Assembly: GCA_031280035.1 (NCBI GenBank)
Contig: JAITHJ010000040.1
Coordinates: 1 to 38,866 of the forward strand
DNA: 38,866 bases
Source of the DNA: Spirochaetaceae bacterium
Lineage (GTDB): Bacteria; Spirochaetota; Spirochaetia; Treponematales; Breznakiellaceae
Direction of reading: 5' to 3'
Part shown: positions 1 to 8,380 of the stretch, in pieces
Position numbering within the stretch: the first letter of the stretch is position 1
Layout: each line of letters starts with the position of its first letter
Made by a program: the position numbers and the translations under genes
The notes under the pieces: generated by a model
The model's input: only the letters and a program-made list of their open reading frames with translations
What the model was told of the DNA's origin: nothing
Database searches by the model: none

Positions 1-453
1 GAGCTGGCGCTGCTGCGAAGATCGAATATCGGCTTTATCTTTCAGGCGTACAACCTGATTCCCGTGCTGACGACGCTCGAAAACGTATCATTCCCGCTGA
101 CCCTTTTGGGCGTGGGCAAAAAAGAAGCGCGGGAACGCTCGCTTGCCGCGCTGCGGGATGTGGGGCTTGAGGGCATGGAAAACCGCCGCCCCAAAGAAAT
201 GTCCGGCGGCCAGCAGCAGCGCGTCGCTATCGCCCGCGCCCTCGTCAAGAAGCCAAGCCTTATCCTCGCCGATGAGCCGACCGCGAATCTTGATTCCAAG
301 ATAGGGCGCGAGATTCTGGAGCTTATGACCTCGCTTAACAAAAGCGCGGGCGTAACGTTTATTTTTTCCACGCACGACGCGATGGTTATGGACTTTGCCC
401 GCCGGCTTGTTATCCTGCGGGACGGGCTTATTGAACGCGAAGAGCGGAAGTGA
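1..453 (+). CDS. ABC transporter ATP-binding protein, LolD/MacB-like (5' truncated by window edge)
   Basis: Frame is open from base 1 (ELALLRRSNIGFIFQAYNLIPVLTTLENV...); Q-loop, signature MSGGQQQRVAIARAL, Walker B LILADEPTANLD, H-loop STHD. Confidence 0.93.
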   Translation, partial: ELALLRRSNIGFIFQAYNLIPVLTTLENVSFPLTLLGVGKKEARERSLAALRDVGLEGMENRRPKEMSGGQQQRVAIARALVKKPSLILADEPTANLDSKIGREILELMTSLNKSAGVTFIFSTHDAMVMDFARRLVILRDGLIEREERK

Positions 454-459
454 GGCGGC

Positions 460-2184
460 ATGACTTTTTCAAGTATCTATGAACTTAAAAGAATGGCGCT
501 GCGTAATTTGGCGCGGCACAAGGTCAAAACAATCCTCTCTGTTCTGGCTGTTACGATAAGCGTAACGGTGTACATCGTGATGGACGGCTGGATTGAGGGA
601 ATGACGATAGATTCGCTGCGGAACCTTGTAAATTACGAGACCGGCGCGGCAAAACTGCAGACCAAAGCCTATTTTGAAAAGCTCGACGACAAGCCCATGT
701 ATGAAAACTTTACTGACTGGGAGCGCTATGCCGCCGCGCTGGATAAAGAAGGCTACGTCAGCACTCCGCGCTTTGTTTTCGCGGGGACGCTGTACAGCGA
801 TTCCGGCTCGGCTCCGGTTGAGTTTAACGGCATAGAGCCGGAAACGGACGGCGCGCTCATGCATCTTTCCGGCACGGTGGAGTTCGGGCGCTTTATTAAA
901 GAAGATGAGTTTGCGATTCTTTTGGGAAGCGTGACGGCGGAAAAGCTCAAAACCGGCATTCCTACACGCCCCACAAAGTTTGAGCTGGAAAACGACATCC
1001 TTCCCACGCTGCCTGAGGCCGAACAGTCTTTTGTCCGCTCGCTTTACACGCAGGCGGAGGTAAAAAAGCCCGGCGCCTTTGCCAAAAAAGAGACGGAGCT
1101 TGCCGAAGGCGACGCCCGCTTTATCTTGCGCAAGGATTTGGGCGCGGCGGAGCTTGACAAATACTGGAAGCTGCTTGCCGAAACAGGCCGGATGAATCTT
1201 CAGATTGCTGCCGTCATTGACATAAAAGCCCCGCCGGACAGCCTGCGCCGCGAAAAATACGACCTTGACCTGAAGCCTCTGCTTACAGACGCCGAGCGCG
1301 GCCTTTTTGAAAAGGCGTACAGCTTTGACGATGTGCTTGACGCATGGATGATAAACACGGATGACGAGGCGCTTCTGGACAGCGTGCTTGCGGCGATGGT
1401 TCGCGCTGACTACAGCGGCGCTATCCGCCATGTGAACCAGCTTCTTTCTGTAGAGCTTGCCGGGACGGTCAATTCGCCTGATCCCAAGCTCAATTACAAC
1501 ACCGCCTTCATCCCGCTTGGCGCGTTGCAGGGAGATTCGGGCATGATGCTCTCCGGCGAAGCTACCGAGCTTATCATCCGCAAAAAGGGCGCGCCGGATT
1601 CGGCGCTGCCCGGCGCGGACGAGAGCGCGGAGGCTGTCACCGCGGCTATCGAAGCCGGAATCGCCGGAACGCTCCCTGATACGCTGGCCGTCCACGACTG
1701 GAAGGCTTACGGCAAGGACGCGCTTGCGGCAGCCGCCGGAGACAACTGGAGCACGCGCATCATGGTTATCATCCTCTTTATCCTCTCTTTTCTTGGCATT
1801 GCCAACACGATGCTCCTTGCGATTCTGGAACGGACGCGGGAAATCGGGATGATAAGGGCGCAGGGCATGACAGACGGCGAGCTTCTCTTCACGTTGATGA
1901 TGGAAGCGGGCCTTGTGGGTCTTATCGGCGCCGCGGCGGGTGTGCTGATAGGCTGCCTAATCACGATACCGATGGTCAATCCCGGAGTAAACTTTGCCGA
2001 AATGACCGACGCTATGGGCGGGGACATCGGCTACCGGATAAGCGGCGTATTCCGCTCGGCATGGAATCCGCCCGTAATCATTTTGAGCGGCATTGCCGCC
2101 AGCGTTCTTTCGGCTCTGGTGGCGTTCTTTCCGGCAAGGCGGGCGCTTACTATGTCGATTACGGACAGCCTTAGGTTTGAATAG
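460..2184 (+). CDS. ABC transporter permease, FtsX/LolE-MacB-like family
   Basis: N-terminal TM, large extracytoplasmic domain, C-terminal FtsX-like TMs (ANTMLLAILERTREIGMIRAQGM); immediately downstream of the ATPase. Confidence 0.88.
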   Translation: MTFSSIYELKRMALRNLARHKVKTILSVLAVTISVTVYIVMDGWIEGMTIDSLRNLVNYETGAAKLQTKAYFEKLDDKPMYENFTDWERYAAALDKEGYVSTPRFVFAGTLYSDSGSAPVEFNGIEPETDGALMHLSGTVEFGRFIKEDEFAILLGSVTAEKLKTGIPTRPTKFELENDILPTLPEAEQSFVRSLYTQAEVKKPGAFAKKETELAEGDARFILRKDLGAAELDKYWKLLAETGRMNLQIAAVIDIKAPPDSLRREKYDLDLKPLLTDAERGLFEKAYSFDDVLDAWMINTDDEALLDSVLAAMVRADYSGAIRHVNQLLSVELAGTVNSPDPKLNYNTAFIPLGALQGDSGMMLSGEATELIIRKKGAPDSALPGADESAEAVTAAIEAGIAGTLPDTLAVHDWKAYGKDALAAAAGDNWSTRIMVIILFILSFLGIANTMLLAILERTREIGMIRAQGMTDGELLFTLMMEAGLVGLIGAAAGVLIGCLITIPMVNPGVNFAEMTDAMGGDIGYRISGVFRSAWNPPVIILSGIAASVLSALVAFFPARRALTMSITDSLRFE

Positions 2185-2191
2185 GAGAAGT

Positions 2192-3466
2192 ATGATAACA
2201 GCAACAAAAACACGCGGCGGCACAGGAGCGCTTGTAACGATTGCGGCGCGCAACATAACGCGCAACAAGCGCAGGACGGTTATGTGCGTTGTGGCCGCCG
2301 GCATTGCGGTATTTTTTACGATTGTGATGCAGGCCATGCTAGGCGGCATGATGAAGGGCATTGAAGATGTGGTTCAGGTGTTTGACACAGGACACGTGAG
2401 CATCGCGTCCGCCGAATTTGAAGCGGACAAAGAGTATATGCCCGTGCAGTATCCTGTCGCGGGCGGAAAGAGCGGCGCGGAGCTTGAGGCCGAAGTCCGC
2501 GCTATGCCCGGCGTCAAAGCCGTATTCCCGCGCATCACCACGTTTGCGACGCTGCAGGACAGCACGGTAAAGCACGCCCAGCTCTGGGGCATCGACGCCG
2601 CGGCGGAAACGGCGCTCAATCATTTTAATCTGACAGAGCGCAGCGACGGCATCACCGAAGGCCGCTATCCGGCGGAGAACTCCAACGAATGCGCCATAGG
2701 CGCCGAGATGGCGAAGAAGGCCGGCCTCCGCATAGGCGACACCATCCCGCTCAAGACGGTTTCCGCGCAGTTTTCAGACAAGATGTGGGAGCCTGTCATC
2801 ACCGGCATCTTCAAGTTCGATTACCTGAAGTTTGACGAAGATGCGATTATCGTGGACTACGAGCGCCTTTCGCGCCTTCTGGTCATGGGCGGGAGCGTCC
2901 AGCAGCTCTTCATCTTCACCGAAAAAAGCGAACAAAGCAAAGCGGTTGCGGCCAAACTGCAAACGATGCTTGGGCGCGGCGATGTGGTGCGCGACTGGCG
3001 GGATAATTACTTTGTCGCCATGATGCAGCAAAGCCAAATCATCTATTATCTTGTGGAGCTGGTATTCCTGATTGTGGCAAGTTTCCTTATAATCAACACG
3101 GTTGTGATGATTATCCACGAGCGCATAAAAGAAATCGGCATGATGGGAAGCCTTGGCATGACGCGGCGCGAAATAGTGCAGGTGTTCTTCTTTGAGGCGC
3201 TGTTTTTAAGCGTTCTGGGGGCGCTCTGCGGCGTGGCGCTGGGAGCCGCCGTAACGCTGGCAGGATCGTTCTTCCCGCTGGACTTCGCGGCGATAACAGG
3301 CGGCGGCATGAAGGAGTTCCCCGTGTCGAATGTGCTGTATCTGCAATTTTCACCGGCTATTCTGGGCGGCGGCTTCCTCTTTGGAGTGGGGATTACCGCC
3401 GTCTGCACCCTCGTGCCCTCGTTAAAGAGCGCGTTTGTTGAACCGGTGGAGGCGCTTCGGAGATGA
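2192..3466 (+). CDS. second ABC transporter permease, FtsX/LolE-like family
   Basis: The ORF track starts at 2093, but ATG 2192 follows AGGAGAAG; NTVVMIIHERIKEIGMMGSLGMTRREI is FtsX-like. Confidence 0.87.
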   Translation: MITATKTRGGTGALVTIAARNITRNKRRTVMCVVAAGIAVFFTIVMQAMLGGMMKGIEDVVQVFDTGHVSIASAEFEADKEYMPVQYPVAGGKSGAELEAEVRAMPGVKAVFPRITTFATLQDSTVKHAQLWGIDAAAETALNHFNLTERSDGITEGRYPAENSNECAIGAEMAKKAGLRIGDTIPLKTVSAQFSDKMWEPVITGIFKFDYLKFDEDAIIVDYERLSRLLVMGGSVQQLFIFTEKSEQSKAVAAKLQTMLGRGDVVRDWRDNYFVAMMQQSQIIYYLVELVFLIVASFLIINTVVMIIHERIKEIGMMGSLGMTRREIVQVFFFEALFLSVLGALCGVALGAAVTLAGSFFPLDFAAITGGGMKEFPVSNVLYLQFSPAILGGGFLFGVGITAVCTLVPSLKSAFVEPVEALRR

Positions 3467-3554
3467 GAGTGAGCGGCGGGATGCCGGATTCGGCGGGGGC
3501 GGGAGAGAGCCGGTATAACGGCCCCGCCGTCAGATCATGATTTCCCGCCCAATG

Positions 3555-3722
3555 ATTTTCTAAAATGACTGGGCGGTTTTCTAAAATGACTGGGCGGTTT
3601 TGCAAAATCATTGGGCGGTAATGCAAAATCATTGGGAGGTTTTGCAAAATGACTGGGCGGTTTTCTAAAATGACTGGGCGATTTTGCAAAATGACTGGGC
3701 GGTTTTCTAAAATCATTGGGTG
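3555..3722. repeat. 8 tandem units of 21 bp, consensus (g/a)ttttctaaaatgactgggcg / gttttgcaaaatcattgggcg
   Basis: Aligned by eye: units at 3555, 3576, 3597, 3618, 3639, 3660, 3681, 3702; an inverted partial copy CGCCCAATGATTTT lies at the left edge. Confidence 0.95.
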
Positions 3723-3775
3723 ATTTTTAGTGGATAGTGAGTAGTAAAATAACTGTATAATAGGAGAAAAACAGA

Positions 3776-4510
3776 ATGAAAAAGGCAATTTTTTTAATGG
3801 TAAGCGCGGTAATGACGGCAGCAACGCTGCAAGCGCAGACCGCGGCGGAGCTTTTAAAGCGCGTGGACGATAACGAGGTTACAGGCACGATTGTTTACGA
3901 AGGCGAAATGATAATCGATTATCAGAACCGCCGCTACGTCAAAGTAATGAAGGCCTGGGGACGGGGCAACGAAGACAGTTTTGTGGAGTTCACAAACCCT
4001 GAGGACAAGGGGACGAAGTACCTCAAAAAGGGGCCGCGCCTCTACGTGTATTCGCCCGACCTTGAAAAACCGGCGCTGATTTCGGGGCACATGCTCAAAG
4101 AATCGATGATGGGAAGCGACCTTTCCTACGAAGACACGGTGAACAACGCCACGCTTTCCAGCCGTTACACGCCGGTTATAGCCGGAAGCGAAAATTACGG
4201 CGGCAGGGACTGCTGGGTGCTGGAGCTTACCGCGATAAACAAGACGGAAAGCTACCCTAAGCAAAAGCTCTGGATTGACAAGCAAAACGGCGATGTTATA
4301 CACAGCGAACAGTTCGCGCTCTCCGGCGCAAAGCTCAAGGAATACACGCTGATTAAGGCCGATGTTTTCGGTTCGCGCCGCTTTCCCGTCCAGTACGAGA
4401 TGCGGGATATGCTTCGCAAGGGCAGCAAGACTACGTTCATCATGAAGAACATAACGCTGGATAAGCCCATACCGGACTCCGTGTTCAGCCAGCGCAATTT
4501 AGGGGGCTGA
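3776..4510 (+). CDS. outer-membrane lipoprotein-sorting-like (LolA-like) periplasmic protein
   Basis: Signal peptide; GTIVYEGEMIIDYQNRRYVKVMKAWGRGNEDSFVEFTNPEDKGTKYLKKGPRLYVYSPDLEK resembles the LolA-like outer-membrane lipoprotein-sorting family. Confidence 0.8.
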   Translation: MKKAIFLMVSAVMTAATLQAQTAAELLKRVDDNEVTGTIVYEGEMIIDYQNRRYVKVMKAWGRGNEDSFVEFTNPEDKGTKYLKKGPRLYVYSPDLEKPALISGHMLKESMMGSDLSYEDTVNNATLSSRYTPVIAGSENYGGRDCWVLELTAINKTESYPKQKLWIDKQNGDVIHSEQFALSGAKLKEYTLIKADVFGSRRFPVQYEMRDMLRKGSKTTFIMKNITLDKPIPDSVFSQRNLGG

Positions 4511-4514
4511 AGTC

Positions 4515-5672
4515 ATGCACAAGACGGCTTTTCTCTTCTGCGCGCTCGCCGCGGGCGCGGCGCTTTATGCCCAAGGGCCGGATTTTTCCGGCCTGCTCGA
4601 CAGCAAGCTCACCCTGAACGCCGGAGCGGGAGAGGCGCAGGCGTTCTCTTTCGGGCTGGAGGAGTACGCTAACCTGCGCCTCCAGTCCAAGCTTGGCGAG
4701 AGGGCGGTTTTTTACGGCGCGTTCAACCTGATAGCCGTTACAGGCAGCGCGGCGCAGGCGGCAAGCGGGCTGGGAGGCGCGTTTGTTTTCGGCGAAAACT
4801 ACGCCGCTTCCATGGAAATTGAAAGGCTCTACGCCCGCTTCTCCGGCAGCTTTGCCGATGTGGACGCGGGCCTTATGCGGCTTGGCTTCGGCTTTGGCCA
4901 GATCTTCGCGCCCTCAGACTTCATGAACGGGCGCAATCCCCTCTTCCCCGACGCCCGCCCCCGCGCCGTGCTGGGAACGGCCGCAAGCTTCTATCCAAAT
5001 GATGACAGCAAGATTTCCGCGTTTGCGACAGGCCCCCGCAATCCTCTGAACGCGGACGGCGGCGGCGTGCTTGCGGGCGCTTCAGCCGAGACGCACTGGG
5101 AGAAGGCGAGCGTGCAGCTCCTCTACGCTTTTGAGACGCCAGAAAAGGGAAGCGGCTTGGGCGTTCACCGCACGGGCCTTTCGGTCAAGGCCGATGTGGA
5201 AATCGGCCTGTGGCTGGACGCGCTCTATTCGTATAACCACGAGGAGCGGACGGATATTGGCGGGCTTTCGGCCTCTGCCGGAGCGGATTATTCGTTTGCG
5301 GGCGGGGACTGCTATGTTCTTGCGGAGTATCTTTGGTCGGGGGAGGAGTCGGTCAGCTCGAACAAGACCGCGCCGGCCTCCGGCTTTGCAAACCGCAATT
5401 ATCTTTACGCGATGTTCCGCTATGCGTTCAACGATTACACGGCTCTGAGCCTTGCCTGTCTTGCCGGAATTGACGACGCCTCATTTTCGCCTGCCGTGAA
5501 CTTTGATTACGACGTGTTTCAGGGCTTTACTCTCAGCGTGAACGCGCGTGTCCCGCTCGACCGCTCGGTCTTTGACGCGGACGGCGCCCGCGGCGAGTTC
5601 GGCCCGCTCCCCCCTGGAGCGAATGCCGGAAGCCGTCTTCTTGTTACGGTAAAAGGAAGGCTCAAAATATAG
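4515..5672 (+). CDS. putative outer-membrane beta-barrel protein
   Basis: Signal peptide, many alternating/Gly-aromatic strands, start 4 nt after the preceding stop. Confidence 0.6.
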   Translation: MHKTAFLFCALAAGAALYAQGPDFSGLLDSKLTLNAGAGEAQAFSFGLEEYANLRLQSKLGERAVFYGAFNLIAVTGSAAQAASGLGGAFVFGENYAASMEIERLYARFSGSFADVDAGLMRLGFGFGQIFAPSDFMNGRNPLFPDARPRAVLGTAASFYPNDDSKISAFATGPRNPLNADGGGVLAGASAETHWEKASVQLLYAFETPEKGSGLGVHRTGLSVKADVEIGLWLDALYSYNHEERTDIGGLSASAGADYSFAGGDCYVLAEYLWSGEESVSSNKTAPASGFANRNYLYAMFRYAFNDYTALSLACLAGIDDASFSPAVNFDYDVFQGFTLSVNARVPLDRSVFDADGARGEFGPLPPGANAGSRLLVTVKGRLKI

Positions 5673-5675
5673 GCT

Positions 5676-6230
5676 ATGAAGTTTGTAACGCTTGATTTTG
5701 AGACGGCTCAGTACGGGCCGGAGAGCGCCTGCGCGGCGGGTCTTGTACGTTTTGAAAACGGCTGCAGAACCGGCAGCTATTATTCACTGATTCGCCCGCC
5801 TTCGCTGTACATCCGTCCCGATTTTACCGCGATTCACGGCATCCGCACAGAGGATGTTGAGTCCGCGCCCCGCTTCTCTGATATTTGGGAGACGGGGATT
5901 CTGCCTTTTATAGGCGGCCTCCCTGTAGCCGCGCACAACGCCCGCTTTGATATGCGCGTGCTCCGCGCCGTTCTGGAGTATTACGGCCTTGGCATCCCGC
6001 GCATTCGCTATTTTTGTACGCTGGAAATTGCCCGTAAGCTCTGGCCTGAACTGCCCTCGCGCGCGCTTACCAAACTTGCGGAGCATTTCGGCATAGAATA
6101 CGAAGCGCATAACGCCCTCGCCGATGCCGATACCTGCGGCCTTGTCGCCCTGCGCGCCGCAAAACAAGCGCAAGCCGCCTGTGTAAAAACGCTCCTCAAA
6201 AAAAGCGGCGTTTCGCTGCACCGGTTTTAA
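5676..6230 (+). CDS. DEDDh 3'-5' exonuclease (DnaQ / Pol III epsilon-like)
   Basis: TLDFETA, AAHNARFDMRVL, HNALADADTCG exonuclease motifs. Confidence 0.88.
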   Translation: MKFVTLDFETAQYGPESACAAGLVRFENGCRTGSYYSLIRPPSLYIRPDFTAIHGIRTEDVESAPRFSDIWETGILPFIGGLPVAAHNARFDMRVLRAVLEYYGLGIPRIRYFCTLEIARKLWPELPSRALTKLAEHFGIEYEAHNALADADTCGLVALRAAKQAQAACVKTLLKKSGVSLHRF

Positions 6231-6249
6231 CCGTCCGTGTAGATAGGCC

Positions 6250-6270
6250 CACCAGAGAGACTGGTGTTTT
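6250..6270 (+). terminator. possible weak intrinsic terminator after the exonuclease gene
   Basis: CACCAG-agaga-CTGGTG followed by TTTT. Confidence 0.35.
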
Positions 6271-6312
6271 GGGTTATTGTTAATTTTTATATTTAGTTGT
6301 AAAATAACCGCC

Positions 6313-8329
6313 ATGAAAAAAAAATATTCGCATCTTGCACTTGTGTTCGTTATTGTTATGTCGTTTTTCTATGCAGTTATTTCAATTCCATTGATACGGC
6401 AGCAATTTGTTTCATTTTTGTGCAGAAACTCTACGCGTCTGTTGTTGGAAAGCATAATAGGACGAACCCTAAATCCTCTTACTTTAGAGTCCAATTGGGA
6501 TAAATTTATCACGAAAATAATTTGGGACGGTACATTTTTATTAATTTTATCAGCGGCTTTATACATAGAATTGTGCGTAATAAACTTCAAACGGAGCCGT
6601 AGCAAAACGGCGGTTGTATGTATTACTGTCTTACTCTATTTTTCATCAATGGGTATGAATACAGTAGGCGGTGATTTACATTTTCATTTAGATAGGATAG
6701 AAGAGCTTGCGTGCGCCATAAGATCAGGAGATATTCCAACTCACTTTGATTACTCTGTTGCTTCAAAAGCAGGTAGTGGTAAGTCGATAGATTATCCAGA
6801 ACTATTTTTATATATTCCTGCCTTACTGCGGGTGTTTGGAGTGCCAATTAGTATCACATATATATTGTTTTACATTCTTATTAATGCAGCAACCATTCTA
6901 ATCGCATATTACTCCATGAACAGGATCACACGCTCAAGATGTATTGCTTTAATATTCTGTGCGCTTTACAGCCTCTGTCTTTATCGTCTTATCGATATGA
7001 ATCTTCGTGCCGCTGTGGGTGAGTCGCTTGGTATGATCTTTGTTCCGCTTACTATAGCGGGAATCTATGGGATTTTTTATGAAAAAGATGAAAATGGTAA
7101 AAGGAAATGGCTTACCCTTGCAATAGCGATGAGTTGCATACTACAAAGTCATGTCATTACATTTCTTTTAACAAGTGTTTTTATAGCTTTTTTTCTGATT
7201 GTAAATGTTAGAAGAATTAATAAGCAAATCATTGCAGCAATAAGCAAGGCCGCCGTTGTATGTATTCTGTTAAACCTATGGTTTATAATACCTTTTATAT
7301 CGTACTATAAATATATAAGACATACAATGCCATTTGACTTGTATCTTACAGCGGTTTTTCCAAGACAGATATTCGCACCATTCGTTACGGATAACAGCAG
7401 ACAAGATTTGTATACACGCGATACAACCGCCGGAGAGATGCCGCTGTCGCTCGGCATAACAACGCTTCTTGGCATCATTGCCTTTATTACAGTGTGGAAA
7501 TCGCCGCTGTTTCAGCGGAAAGTGCGCTTTAACGGCATAAAACAATTTGGTACACAGGCTTTATACTACGGTCTTTTTGCGTTGTTTATGGCATCAACGC
7601 TTTTTCCCTGGGTATCCCCGCCAGAAAGATCAGAATGGATCCCGTTCAATTTCTTTAATCATATTCAATTTGCATGGCGTTTTTTTATTATCGCAGCTCC
7701 TCTGTTGTGTATGACGGGGAGTATAGGATTTTATTTTTTCTATAACTGTAAGAATGGGGGGGGGGGGGCAAAAACGTCTTATTTTTCTCTATACCGCAAT
7801 ATGCGTGGTAGGTAGTCTTTACTACAATATAAGTGTATTTGTAAAACCGGATAAGTATAAAAAAATAGAAAATTATTTTTTTGAATTTAATCCGTACAAA
7901 GGTGCAGATACTGAATATTCGCTTGCACACACTCTTAAGCCTCAGCCTTCTACAGGTGCCATACTCATTACAAATTATAAACAGGAACGCTCTAACATCG
8001 ATCTTTCGTATACTATTGCCGAAGATACCGCTGTGATGCGAAACGCTTTTATAGATTTTCCACTTTACAATTTCAAAGGTTATAAGGCACTGTTTAATAA
8101 AACCGTTCTGCTTAATATAAAAACAGGGACTAACTATTTTATTAGAGTTACCCTCCCCATTGCAGAAAGAAGCGGAACAATAACGCTCCGTTACAAATAC
8201 CCTCCACAATTCTTTTTTGGTTATGCTGTCTCTATTCTTACTCTCGCAGCTTTAATATGGAGGAACTTGTTCTTCAGAAAGTTTACACTACTTCAGAATA
8301 TCTTACAAAAAAGATACAGACAACGCTGA
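6313..8329 (+). CDS. multi-TM membrane protein, PTPS-related/GT-C-like, split into two frames (ORFs 6277..7815 and 7754..8329) by a 13-G tract
   Basis: ORF1 (GGDLHFHLDRIEELACAIRSGDIPTHF..., many TMs) loses frame at the poly-G; ORF2 resumes in frame +1 with a TM (LIFLYTAICVVGSLYYNISVFV); removing one G joins them. Confidence 0.75.
7756..7768 (+). repeat. poly-G tract, 13 G, intragenic (gene out of frame)
   Basis: agaat-GGGGGGGGGGGGG-caaaa read directly. Confidence 0.95.
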
Positions 8330-8380
8330 TTAAATGCTACGTTTGCTGTCTCTTATAATAGTAAATAGAGAAGCCGGTTT

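Noticed and set aside
469-1695. Long minus-strand ORF opposite the first permease (408 aa), and other long antisense ORFs such as 18585..19760
   Set aside because: Antisense shadow of GC-rich coding sequence; the sense strand has clear family motifs.
3555-3722. CRISPR array
   Set aside because: Units are directly contiguous 21-mers with no unique spacers, and no cas genes are nearby.
3393-3824. Minus-strand ORF encoding ENRPVILQNRPVIL heptads
   Set aside because: Product of the 21-bp array period; flanks overlap real genes on the other strand and no RBS was seen. Kept only as a repeat.
6313-8329. Simple pseudogene or sequencing error as the only explanation of the split ORF
   Set aside because: Not excluded, but the break is exactly at a G13 tract, the rest of both frames is intact, and similar tracts occur in four other envelope-gene loci; phase variation is preferred. 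Homopolymer miscalls must be checked with reads.
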